Of a stretch of 64,000 bases of DNA, positions 1 through 7,548 are shown one piece after another (the first letter of the stretch is position 1; each line of letters starts with the position of its first letter). The stretch lies in the NCBI GenBank assembly GCA_029263175.1, contig JAJCXZ010000076.1, positions 1-64,000 on the forward strand, given 5' to 3'. The position numbers were made by a program, and so were the translations under genes. The notes beneath the pieces were generated by a model, which did not search any database, was not told the origin of the DNA, and worked only from the letters and a program-made list of their open reading frames with translations. This stretch comes from Acidimicrobiales bacterium. GTDB taxonomy: Bacteria > Actinomycetota > Acidimicrobiia > Acidimicrobiales > Aldehydirespiratoraceae.

Positions 1-819
1 GGCCAGTGGCTCGAGCACGTCGGCTCGATGGGGCGGCGGGAGGTAGATGAGGACGAGGTCGGCGCCTTGCTCACCAAGGTCCGCGGCCTGCTCCGCCGCG
101 GCGGCCGGTCCGGCCGCCGCGTCGTAGCGGACGGCAACCGAGCTGATGATCTCGGACGGATCGCGGCCGATCTTGGCGCACTCCTCATCGAGGAGCGCCC
201 GGTTCGCCTCGAGGCGGGCGCCGCCCCGGCCCGGGAAGTTCCAGTGCTGGGCGTAGCGGGCCACCGTCGGCAGGGTCCGCTTCGGCCCTTGTCCACCGAT
301 GCAGATCGGGGGATGCGGCGTCTGAACGGGGCCTGGGTTGTTGCGGGCGTCCTTGAGCTGGAAGTAGTTGCCGTTGAACGTCGTGGTCTCGTTCGTGAAC
401 ATGCTCGTGATGACCTCACACGCCTCGTCGGAACGGTCGAACCGCTCCGTCCATGTCCCGAGTTCGATCCCGTAGGCGTCGCACTCCTCTTCGTTCCATC
501 CCGAGCCGATACCGAGCTCCAGACGACCGTTCGACACGATGTCCAGCGAAGCCGCCATCTTCGTGAGAAGCGCCGGGTGTCGGTAGATGATTCCGTTCAC
601 CATCGTGCCGATTCGGATCCGATTCGTGGCCTGGGCGAGCGCAGTGAGCGTCACCCACGCCTCCATGCACGGTCCGGTGGTGTCCGGCACATTGATCGGG
701 TAGAAGTGGTCGAAGTTCCAGGCCGATGTGAAGACGTCGATGTCGTCGGCCGCCGACCAGACGTCGAGCATGTCCTGCCAGGTCGTGTGCTGGGGTGAGG
801 TCTTGATCCCGAACTGCAT
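1..819 (-). CDS. LLM class F420-dependent oxidoreductase (C-terminus cut by window edge)
   Basis: Luciferase-like monooxygenase fold, probably a coenzyme F420-dependent oxidoreductase of unknown substrate. The protein opens MQFGIKTSPQHTTW, then has a TIM-barrel pattern with MEAWVTLTALAQAT, RIRIGTMVNGIIYRHPALL and LELGIGSGWNEEECDAYGI, which are the hallmark blocks of the TIGR03560-type LLM family. The ATG at 819 fits the family N-terminus. The frame stays open to base 1 (273 codons seen), so the stop lies outside the window. It is divergent from the hydrolase at 896, and the gap between them carries a 21-base-period direct repeat. Confidence 0.85.
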   Translation of the reverse strand, partial: MQFGIKTSPQHTTWQDMLDVWSAADDIDVFTSAWNFDHFYPINVPDTTGPCMEAWVTLTALAQATNRIRIGTMVNGIIYRHPALLTKMAASLDIVSNGRLELGIGSGWNEEECDAYGIELGTWTERFDRSDEACEVITSMFTNETTTFNGNYFQLKDARNNPGPVQTPHPPICIGGQGPKRTLPTVARYAQHWNFPGRGGARLEANRALLDEECAKIGRDPSEIISSVAVRYDAAAGPAAAAEQAADLGEQGADLVLIYLPPPHRADVLEPLA

Positions 820-839
820 CGGGCGAGTCAAGCACACCA

Positions 840-878
840 CTAAGCCTTTTGGCCTACCTACTAAGCCCTTCGGCCTAT
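840..878. repeat. Two direct repeats, 21-bp period, in a divergent promoter region
   Basis: Copy 1 (840-857, CTAAGCCTTTTGGCCTAC) and copy 2 (861-878, CTAAGCCCTTCGGCCTAT) differ at three of 18 positions. Their starts are 21 bases apart, about two helical turns, so bound proteins would lie on one face. Each copy is itself an imperfect inverted repeat (AAGCC-N4-GGCCT). They lie between the divergent starts at 819 and 896, which fits an operator. The regulator is unknown. Confidence 0.5.
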
Positions 879-895
879 GTGCCGATGGAGACGGC

Positions 896-1768
896 ATGGA
901 GGACATGGTGGCGAACAGCGCGATTCAGCACAGGCCGATTCAGCTCACGTGGCCCGACGACATGCGGGCCGCCTGGCAGCCGCTGAAACCCGAGTTTGCC
1001 GCAGCATGCAACGGTCTCTCCCTCGGCATGCCGTACGGCGAGCCATACGTGATGGCGTCGGTGCGCTCCGCGCTCACCGACATCGACGACCCCGCCCTGA
1101 TCGCCCAGGTCGAGGACTATCTCGACCAGGAGCGCGAACACTCTCGCCAACACAAGCGGTTCAACACACTCCTCACAGCCCAGCACCCCGCGCTGAAGCG
1201 TGTCGAAAAGTGGTTGGCGTGGTCCTATCGCCTCCTGCAGCGCCGAGCCGGCAAGAAGTTCGGGGTCGCTTATGCCGCCGGCTTCGAGGCAACGGCGTTC
1301 GCGGCCGCCCGGTGGATGGACAGCAACCGCCACGAACTCTTCCGAGGGGCCGACACTGAACCGTCGACCCTCGTCCTCTGGCATCTCGCCGAGGAGGTCG
1401 AACACAAGACCGTCGCTCACGACGTATGGGCCGCAGTCGACGGCAGCCGACTCCGTTACGCGGCAGCGATGGCCGCGTGCTTCGTGATGCTCGTGTGGTT
1501 CATCTTCTTGAGCGTGGTCGTCCAGTTGACCGCGTGGAAACGGATCCTCTCCCCTGTCGCCTGGTTCCGACTCTGGAAGTGGGGCTTTGGCTTCGCGTTC
1601 GAGGTCGTGCCGACAATGGCGATCACCGCGTTGCGGTCGCACCATCCGAGCCAACAAGCCGACCCGACCTGGATGCCGCTGTGGCTCGCGGCCTACAACC
1701 CCGAGACCAACACCATCCCGGCCTGGGATGCGCCGATCGACGAATACCTGCTCACTCCCGTCGGCTGA
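896..1768 (+). CDS. Predicted metal-dependent hydrolase (PF10118 family)
   Basis: 290-residue protein matching the PF10118 predicted metal-dependent hydrolase family, whose members carry scattered Glu/His ligands as in ferritin-like helical bundles. Visible candidate ligands are in DQEREHSRQH, AGFEATAFAAARWM and LAEEVEHKTVAHDVW. A strongly hydrophobic segment (about residues 195-220, CFVMLVWFIFLSVVVQL) suggests membrane association. I chose the ATG at 896 because GGAG lies seven bases upstream; an in-frame ATG upstream at 728 would run through the repeat and into the divergent gene. Its stop abuts the stop of the convergent amidohydrolase. Substrate unknown. Confidence 0.75.
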   Translation: MEDMVANSAIQHRPIQLTWPDDMRAAWQPLKPEFAAACNGLSLGMPYGEPYVMASVRSALTDIDDPALIAQVEDYLDQEREHSRQHKRFNTLLTAQHPALKRVEKWLAWSYRLLQRRAGKKFGVAYAAGFEATAFAAARWMDSNRHELFRGADTEPSTLVLWHLAEEVEHKTVAHDVWAAVDGSRLRYAAAMAACFVMLVWFIFLSVVVQLTAWKRILSPVAWFRLWKWGFGFAFEVVPTMAITALRSHHPSQQADPTWMPLWLAAYNPETNTIPAWDAPIDEYLLTPVG

Positions 1769-2713
1769 TCAGTCGAGCTGCAGCAGGCCGGCGGCGTTGC
1801 GCCACAGAAGCCGCTCGAGCATTTCCTCGTCGTCGGGGTACGCGGCCTTCAGGCGATGCAGGCTGACGTCCATACTCCCGTAGGGCCAATCCGACGCGTA
1901 CATCACCCGATCCTCGCCGAATGTATCGACCAGCTTGTGAATGCCCTCGGGCTCCTGGAAGGAGACATCAACCCACAGGTTGGGAGCGTCGCCGAGGAGT
2001 TCGATCAGGTCGTCGACTTCCTCGAGCGCGCCGTGGGCAGCGACGAATCTGACCCCGGGGAATGCGTTGACGAGGTTGACGGCCGACGCGATGTAGCCGT
2101 TCTCCGGCTCCTCGACCTCACGGTCGACCGTGCATCCGAAATAGTTGCAGTAGCCGGCGTGGAAGAGGACAGGAAAGCCATGGGGCTCCCACGCGGCCAC
2201 GGCTCGAAACGTTTCTTCGCTCTCGAGACTCATGCGCTGCAGGATCGGGTGGAGCTTCAATCCCCGGGCACCTCGTTGAACATCTCCGGCCAGTTTCGCT
2301 TCGACATCATCGAGATTGTCGAAGTCGATCCCGGTGAAGGGGATGATCCGGGGTTCCTTTTCGGCCGCTGCGGCGAGATGTTCAAACCGGACGTTGGGGT
2401 AGATCGGGAGCATCGCGATCTGACCGACGTTGTTCTCATCGAGCGTGGCGCTCAGGTTCTCCAGAGTCGCCGCTGAGTTCCGGAGCTCATCACTTCGCCA
2501 GTGTTGCCGCTCCTGCCATCGACCTGCTGGCCCGATCCGATGCAGCAAGGTGAATATCGGGCGGAGGAGCCACGGCGCGCGAAGGGTCACCACATCCATC
2601 ACCCGTAGGAACTCGAAACGGGGTCGCTTCACCCCGGTTTGAGTGATTACATCCGCACCGTCGGGTCGCAGGATGTGGCCGAGGTGGGCATGGATGTCGA
2701 TGACACGTCTCAC
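1769..2713 (-). CDS. Amidohydrolase family protein (PF04909 TIM-barrel)
   Basis: 314-residue metal-dependent hydrolase of the amidohydrolase-2 type. The N-terminal metal motif DIHAHLGH is visible, followed by RGLKLHPILQ, a barrel His in VLFHAGYCNYFG, FVAAHGALEE and the C-terminal metal or catalytic Asp in YASDWPYGSMD, in the usual order. Family members hydrolyse or decarboxylate small acids; nothing shows the substrate here. Starts at GTG 2713. Convergent with, and touching, the metal-dependent hydrolase upstream. Confidence 0.8.
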   Translation of the reverse strand: MRRVIDIHAHLGHILRPDGADVITQTGVKRPRFEFLRVMDVVTLRAPWLLRPIFTLLHRIGPAGRWQERQHWRSDELRNSAATLENLSATLDENNVGQIAMLPIYPNVRFEHLAAAAEKEPRIIPFTGIDFDNLDDVEAKLAGDVQRGARGLKLHPILQRMSLESEETFRAVAAWEPHGFPVLFHAGYCNYFGCTVDREVEEPENGYIASAVNLVNAFPGVRFVAAHGALEEVDDLIELLGDAPNLWVDVSFQEPEGIHKLVDTFGEDRVMYASDWPYGSMDVSLHRLKAAYPDDEEMLERLLWRNAAGLLQLD

Positions 2714-2750
2714 GGCTGTGGTCTAGCGCAGATGGAGCAGGGAGCGCGAC

Positions 2751-2756
2751 TACTCT
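2751..2756 (+). promoter_or_regulatory. -10 element for leaderless transcription of the 2763 gene
   Basis: TACTCT is followed by six bases and then the ATG at 2763. In actinobacteria a TANNNT box 6-7 bases before the first transcribed base places the transcript start at the A of ATG. Confidence 0.55.
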
Positions 2757-2762
2757 CGCGCC

Positions 2763-4034
2763 ATGAGCCGAGCGACATTGCCGGGGATGGTCGTCTCCGA
2801 TCACACATTCTCGCTCCCCCTCGACCATGGCGATCCGGACGGCGAGACCACGGACGTCTTCGCTCGTGAAGTTGTCGCGCCGGGGCGAGCCAGCGAGAAG
2901 CTCCCGTTCCTTGTCTTCTTGCAGGGGGGACCCGGACATGAGTCGCCCCGTCCGCCGGCAGGCGCGTCCTGGCTGCCGCGGGCTCTGCAGGACTACCGCG
3001 TGCTCCTCCTCGACCAGCGTGGCACCGGTTGCAGCACGCGGCTGGACGCTCGCACGCTTGCCCGGCACTCGACGGGCGAACAAGCCCGCAGGCTCGGGCT
3101 CCATCGCATGGATGCGATCGTCAATGACTGCGAGGCGATCCGCAAGAATTTGGTCGGCGACGAGCCATGGACGGTGCTCGGTCAGAGTTACGGCGGTTTC
3201 TGCGCAACGCACTATCTCGCCACTGCGCCAGAAGGACTCGCCGCGGCGCTGATCACGGGTGGGCTGCCCCCGCTCGCCGCCCACCCCGATGACATCTATC
3301 GCCAGACCTATGTCCGTTGCCGCGAACGAAACGAGGGCTACTACGAGCAATATCCGGCCGACGTGCAGGCTGTGCAGTCGATCATCGCCCATCTGGCCGA
3401 AAACCGGATCGAGCTCCCGTCGGGTGACCCGCTCACGCCGCGCCGATTCCAGCTTCTTGGCCTCGCGCTCGGAATGAGTGACGGGTTCGAAAGCATCCAC
3501 TACCTCGTCGAGGACGCGTTCATCGCCGGACCGAACGGTCCTGAACTCGGCTTTCACTTCCTGTCCGGCGTCGAGCAAGCGTTGCGCTATGCAACCAACC
3601 CGATCTTCTCCCTGCTGCACGAGCCGATCTACTGCCAAGGGTTCGCGTCCAATTGGTCCGCAGAACGGATCCGGGGCGAGTTCCCCGAGTTCGACCCAAT
3701 GCGGGCCAACGGACCGGCACTGTTCACCGGCGAGATGATCTATCCCTGGATGTTCGACGAGATCGGGCAGATCAGTCCGCTCCGGGACGCCGCCCATCTC
3801 CTGGCGGAACGCTCCGATTGGCCGTCGCTCTACGACATCGCCCGACTCGAACGTAATGACGTGCCGGTGGCGGCAGCCGTCTACTTCAACGACATGTACG
3901 TCGACCGTTCGTTCTCGCTCGAGACCGCATCCACGATCCGTGGCGCACAGGTCTGGGTGACCAACGAGTACGAACACAACGGTCTGCGAGCGGACGGTGA
4001 ACGGGTGCTGGACCGGCTGCTCGGGATGCTCTAA
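2763..4034 (+). CDS. Prolyl aminopeptidase-like alpha/beta hydrolase (S33)
   Basis: 423-residue cytoplasmic serine peptidase expected to release N-terminal proline. The S33 signatures are all present: oxyanion block FLVFLQGGPGHES (around residue 50), LLLDQRGTGCSTR, and nucleophile elbow GQSYGGFCATHYL with Ser about residue 141. A C-terminal NEYEHNGLR supplies the likely catalytic His. Length matches the long (about 420-residue) actinobacterial form. The start is fixed by a leaderless -10 box six bases upstream. No signal peptide. Confidence 0.87.
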   Translation: MSRATLPGMVVSDHTFSLPLDHGDPDGETTDVFAREVVAPGRASEKLPFLVFLQGGPGHESPRPPAGASWLPRALQDYRVLLLDQRGTGCSTRLDARTLARHSTGEQARRLGLHRMDAIVNDCEAIRKNLVGDEPWTVLGQSYGGFCATHYLATAPEGLAAALITGGLPPLAAHPDDIYRQTYVRCRERNEGYYEQYPADVQAVQSIIAHLAENRIELPSGDPLTPRRFQLLGLALGMSDGFESIHYLVEDAFIAGPNGPELGFHFLSGVEQALRYATNPIFSLLHEPIYCQGFASNWSAERIRGEFPEFDPMRANGPALFTGEMIYPWMFDEIGQISPLRDAAHLLAERSDWPSLYDIARLERNDVPVAAAVYFNDMYVDRSFSLETASTIRGAQVWVTNEYEHNGLRADGERVLDRLLGML

Positions 4035-4070
4035 CGCTGGTGGCGAGGAATCCTTCCGACGGGACTGACC

Positions 4071-4076
4071 TACGCT
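4071..4076 (+). promoter_or_regulatory. -10 element for leaderless transcription of the 4083 gene
   Basis: TACGCT, six bases, then ATG at 4083. Same geometry as the other leaderless starts in this window. Confidence 0.55.
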
Positions 4077-4082
4077 CCTGAA

Positions 4083-5072
4083 ATGGCGGTTGACAGGCGC
4101 ACCCGATTCCCCGACATCAGCAGCACGGCTTGGGAGCACCCGGCGGATCGGGCGGCGCTGAATGCGCTCCGGCGAATCCCCGGCTTCGACATCGTGCTGC
4201 GCAAGCTCGTGGGCATGTTCGGCGAGAAGTCGATCCGCCTCACATTCAAGGCCAACGCGGTACGGGTCAGCGACAAGCAGTACCCGTGGATTCATGAGCG
4301 ACTCCTGCGGGTTTGCGACACCTTTGACCTCGCCGAGCCGCCCGAGCTCTACGTCAGCCAGACTCCACTGGTGAACGCCGGGGCCGTCGGACTCGACAAT
4401 CCGTTCATCGTGCTCAACTCCTCCACCATCGAGATTCTCGATCGCGATGAGGTCGAGGCCGTGATCGCTCACGAGGTGGGCCACATCATGAGCGGCCATG
4501 CCGTCTACCGCACGATGTTGTTCATCCTCCTGCGGTTCGCGCTGACCAGATACCCGCTCGCCGGCGTGGCCGTCCGGCCGATCCTGTACGGACTGCTCGA
4601 GTGGAGCCGCAAGGCCGAACTGTCGTGTGATCGTGCCGGCGTTCTGGCGGTGCAGGACCCTGAGATCATGATGGGCGCGCTGATGCGCCTCGCCGGCGGG
4701 TCCCGCGGCGAAGATCTCGATCTCGACGAGTTCATCGCCCAGTCCGACGAATACCGGGGCGACGGCGACGTGCTGGGCGGCGTCTACAAGCTGTTGGCCG
4801 CCCTCGGCGCCACGCATCCGTTCGCAGTGGTCCGTGTCGCCGAACTGCGCGATTGGGTCGAGGGCGGCGACTATCAGCGACTTCTCGACGGCGACTACCG
4901 CACCAACGCTGATGACGCCGCCACGCCCTACACCGAAGATCTCGGCGACGCCGCCGGCGGCTACGCAGCCACCATCCGCAAGCTGGCCGACGAGGTGGGC
5001 GACAAGATCGGCAACGTCACCAGTCGGATCACCGATGGTTGGCGCAACAACTCGGATACCGAAGACGACTGA
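4083..5072 (+). CDS. M48 family zinc metallopeptidase
   Basis: 329-residue protein with the zinc-binding HEVGH motif at residues 130-134, preceded by the typical LNSSTIEILDRDEVEAVIAH block. A downstream WSRKAELSCDRAG segment supplies the third zinc ligand Glu. A weakly hydrophobic stretch after the motif (TMLFILLRFALTRYPLAGV) resembles the membrane-associated loop of HtpX-like enzymes, but there is no N-terminal signal. Family members perform protein quality control. Followed by the rhodanese gene, whose start codon at 5121 lies 48 bases after this stop. Confidence 0.85.
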   Translation: MAVDRRTRFPDISSTAWEHPADRAALNALRRIPGFDIVLRKLVGMFGEKSIRLTFKANAVRVSDKQYPWIHERLLRVCDTFDLAEPPELYVSQTPLVNAGAVGLDNPFIVLNSSTIEILDRDEVEAVIAHEVGHIMSGHAVYRTMLFILLRFALTRYPLAGVAVRPILYGLLEWSRKAELSCDRAGVLAVQDPEIMMGALMRLAGGSRGEDLDLDEFIAQSDEYRGDGDVLGGVYKLLAALGATHPFAVVRVAELRDWVEGGDYQRLLDGDYRTNADDAATPYTEDLGDAAGGYAATIRKLADEVGDKIGNVTSRITDGWRNNSDTEDD

Positions 5073-5120
5073 CCCATCCGATACTGTCGCCGCACACCTC
5101 CGATGCGAAGGATCAGCGCG

Positions 5121-5531
5121 ATGGCAGTCAAATCCGTGTGGCAGATGGTCGACGAGGCGAAGACCGAAATCTCCAACCTCACCCCGACCGAGGCCCAACG
5201 CCGCGTCGACGAGGAGGGCGCGTTGATCCTCGACATTCGCGACGTCCGCGAACTGCAGCGGGGCGGCGCCATCGTCGGATCGATGCACGCCCCCCGCGGC
5301 ATGCTCGAATTCTGGATCGACCCACAATCGCCCTACTACAACGAGGTCTTCGGTGAGGATCGCGAGTTCATCCTGAGTTGCGCCAGCGGCGGTCGTTCCG
5401 CGCTGTCGACCAAGACCTTGCAGGACATGGGATTGCCGCGGGTTTCGCACATCGAGACCGGATTCGCGGGTTGGAAGGAAGACGAGATGCCGATCTCGGA
5501 CTACGACACGTATCGGGCTGCGCGCGGCTGA
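5121..5531 (+). CDS. Rhodanese-like domain protein
   Basis: 136-residue single-domain rhodanese. LILDIRDVRELQRGGAIVGSMHAPRG is the entry motif (quoted in part), and the active-site loop CASGGRSALSTKTL carries the persulfide Cys. The final TGFAGWKEDEMP block is typical of small sulfurtransferases. I start at ATG 5121, which has AAGGA upstream, rather than the in-frame ATG 5103. It lies just before the FrhB-like and selenoprotein-candidate genes, so a role in sulfur or selenium handling is possible but unproven. Confidence 0.82.
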   Translation: MAVKSVWQMVDEAKTEISNLTPTEAQRRVDEEGALILDIRDVRELQRGGAIVGSMHAPRGMLEFWIDPQSPYYNEVFGEDREFILSCASGGRSALSTKTLQDMGLPRVSHIETGFAGWKEDEMPISDYDTYRAARG

Positions 5532-5537
5532 TCGGAC

Positions 5538-5543
5538 TAGGTT
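5538..5543 (+). promoter_or_regulatory. -10 element for leaderless transcription of the FrhB-like gene
   Basis: TAGGTT followed by six bases and the ATG at 5550. It lies in the short gap after the rhodanese stop, so the FrhB/nitroreductase pair can have its own promoter. Confidence 0.5.
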
Positions 5544-5549
5544 CCTGCC

Positions 5550-6752
5550 ATGGCTGTGACCGACACGAGTACGACCGGGGGGTCCCCGGCCGGCGCGCCG
5601 AGCAAGACCAAAGAACGCTGGACCTATCAGTGGAAAGAGCTTCATGATGAGGTGATCACGAGCGGCCTGTGCACGGGGTGCGCCGGCTGTGTGATCGCAT
5701 GCCCTCACGACGTGATCGGCTACGAGCACGAACCAGGCGCGTACAAGCCGTTCCATCTCGAAGAGGAGCTCGGCACCGACGATTGCATCCACGGCCAGAA
5801 GGGCTGCACCTCCTGCACCCGTGCGTGTCCCCGCTTCCGTATGTGGGAACCGGAGGCCGACATGCATTTGCACGGCCGCGAGCGCGAACCCGAGGAGGTG
5901 TCGGGCATCTACAAGGACATCCTTCTCACGCGGGCGAGCGACGACTTCGTCTACGAGACCGGCCAGGACGGCGGCCTCGTGTCGGCGATTCTCATCTGGT
6001 GTCTCGAAAACGACATCGTCAACGGTGCGCTCACCTCCGGGGTCGAGAGTTTGCCGAACGGTGAGCCGGGATGGAAGGCCTTCCCGATGGTGGCCACCAA
6101 CCGCGAGGAAGTCATGCGCGGCGCCGGGAGTCGCTACACATACTCGGCCAACACAATGGCGTTCCCCGAGGCCAAGGAGAAGGGCCTCGATCGCCTGGCT
6201 CTCGTCGGCATGAGCTGCCAGACGTCGGTGGCGCCGGTCATGTGGCACCGCAAGATCGGCAAGGTTTCCAAACCCATCAAGCTGAATATCGGGCTGTTGT
6301 GCTCCAAGTCCTTCGACGACGCTCTCTTCGAGGAGTTGTTCGAGGTCAAGTACGGGCTGAAGCGCGAGAACATCGCCAAGATGAACATCAAGGGCGTCTT
6401 CCAGATCTGGACCAAGGACGGCGGCTACCACGAGATCAATCTCAAGGAGTGTCACGCCTGGACCCGCGAGGGTTGCACATACTGCCCTGACTTCGCCGCC
6501 GAGCACGCCGACATCTCCACTGGCGGCATCGGCAACGAAACCGACTGGACGCTCACAATCGTCCGCACCGAGCTCGGTCGGGCGATCATCGAAGCGATGG
6601 TCAAGGACGGCGTGATCGAGACTCGACCCGGCGACGACGACCCTGGGGCCATCGCCTTGATGCATCGTCTGGCCCAGAACAGCCGCAATCGGTGGCCCGA
6701 GTGGGCGCAGGGTGCCGCTCGCGTGGGAATTCCCGAGAAGAAGAAGGGTTGA
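5550..6752 (+). CDS. Coenzyme F420 hydrogenase/dehydrogenase beta-subunit family protein (FrhB-like)
   Basis: 400-residue iron-sulfur flavoprotein-type oxidoreductase. An N-terminal ferredoxin-like region has two cluster-binding sets: Cys 41, 44, 47, 51 (GLCTGCAGCVIACP) and Cys 79, 86, 89, 93. The FrhB N- and C-terminal domains follow, including GQDGGLVSAIL, GAGSRYTYSANT and ECHAWTREGCTYCPDFAAEHADIS with three more Cys. FrhB proteins pass electrons between F420 and Fe-S clusters; the physiological partner here is unknown. The next gene starts eight bases after its stop, so the two are probably co-transcribed and functionally coupled. Confidence 0.87.
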   Translation: MAVTDTSTTGGSPAGAPSKTKERWTYQWKELHDEVITSGLCTGCAGCVIACPHDVIGYEHEPGAYKPFHLEEELGTDDCIHGQKGCTSCTRACPRFRMWEPEADMHLHGREREPEEVSGIYKDILLTRASDDFVYETGQDGGLVSAILIWCLENDIVNGALTSGVESLPNGEPGWKAFPMVATNREEVMRGAGSRYTYSANTMAFPEAKEKGLDRLALVGMSCQTSVAPVMWHRKIGKVSKPIKLNIGLLCSKSFDDALFEELFEVKYGLKRENIAKMNIKGVFQIWTKDGGYHEINLKECHAWTREGCTYCPDFAAEHADISTGGIGNETDWTLTIVRTELGRAIIEAMVKDGVIETRPGDDDPGAIALMHRLAQNSRNRWPEWAQGAARVGIPEKKKG

Positions 6753-6760
6753 CACCGAGC

Positions 6761-7375
6761 ATGGATATCGAATTCTGGGTAGATCCGATTTGACCGTGGT
6801 GTTGGGTGACGGCCCGTTGGGTCGTCGACGAAGTGAAGCCGGCGCGTGATCTCAACATCACATGGCAGCCCATCAGCCTGCTGTTCAAGAACCAGCCGGC
6901 GGAGGACTCGTCGTACTACGAGGCATCCGCCTACACCCACAAGTTGTTGCGGGTGATGGAATCGGTGCGCAAGGCCGAGGGCGATGATGCCATCTTCGCG
7001 CTGTACTGGGAGTACGGCCGTCGCATCCACCACGACAAGGACCGCGAGTTCACCGCCGCCCAGGCGCTGGAGGCTGTCGGCCTCGATGTGTCACACGCTG
7101 CAGCGTTCGACGACGAGGACTGGGACAAGGAGATCCGCTCGCGAATGGACGCCGGACTCGATCTCTGCGGCGACGACGTCGGCACGCCGATCATCGCGTT
7201 CGATGATCGCAATGGTGTGAAGCAGGGCTACTTCGGTCCGGTCATCACGCGGGTGCCGAGCACCGAGGACTCCCTCGCCATGTGGGATGCGCTGCAGGCG
7301 ATGATGAACATCGACGGATTCTGGGAGCTGAAGCGCACTCGGACCGAACGTCCGGAGTTCGGCGACCGCCCGTAG
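6761..7375 (+). CDS. Mycothiol-dependent nitroreductase (Rv2466c/DsbA-fold), candidate selenoprotein with in-frame UGA as Sec11
   Basis: 204-codon thioredoxin/DsbA-fold oxidoreductase resembling mycobacterial Rv2466c, which uses mycothiol and a CPWC active site. From ATG 6761 the reading is MDIEFWVDPI, then TGA at 6791-6793, then PWCWVTARWVVDEV. The TGA falls exactly on the first active-site Cys, giving UPWC. The rest is intact: GEDVGTP-like GDDVGTPIIAF, the FFGP-like GYFGPVITRVP and the C-terminal ELKRTRTERPEF. A naive gene call would start at GTG 6806 and lose strand beta-1 and the active site. A hairpin with bSECIS geometry follows the TGA. The alternative is a single-base nonsense mutation or sequencing error. 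Confidence 0.75.
6807..6827 (+). promoter_or_regulatory. Candidate bacterial SECIS hairpin
   Basis: Bases 6808-6815 (GACGGCCC) pair with 6819-6826 (GGGUCGUC) in eight consecutive pairs, one of them G-U. A further U-G pair at 6807/6827 is possible. The apical loop is GUU at 6816-6818, so its first base is G. Twenty-two bases separate the UGA from the loop. The general bSECIS model asks for a stem-loop just downstream, a 16-37 base spacing to the loop and a G among the first two loop bases; all are met. The structure lies inside the coding sequence. Confidence 0.6.
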
Positions 7376-7459
7376 CCGCGGCTCGAACTGATCGATGTTC
7401 AACCAGATCGAACGACTTGTGGCAGCCTCGATCACACGCTCTGGTTGCATGCACAGTCC

Positions 7460-7477
7460 GGCCGCCCGTCGTCGGCC
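7460..7477. terminator. Weak hairpin between convergent genes
   Basis: GGCCG (7460-7464) pairs with CGGCC (7473-7477) around an eight-base loop, in the 173-base gap between the nitroreductase and the convergent membrane protein. There is no U-tract, so termination is only suggested. I see nothing else in this gap. Confidence 0.25.
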
Positions 7478-7548
7478 CGAGAGGGCGCGCTTCAGTTCAA
7501 CTCAACCGGCAACGGCCTCGAACGAAGCCGACCCGCGGTCGAGACCAC

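Noticed and set aside
2490-6755. 1421-codon open frame on the minus strand
   Set aside because: It lies opposite three well-defined plus-strand genes (prolyl aminopeptidase, M48, FrhB-like) and reads as low-complexity; it is a GC-rich antisense shadow.
6806-7375. Nitroreductase as a normal protein starting at GTG 6806
   Set aside because: This start cuts off the first beta strand and the whole CxxC site while family-like sequence continues upstream through the TGA. A plain truncated gene is less likely than UGA recoding, though not excluded.
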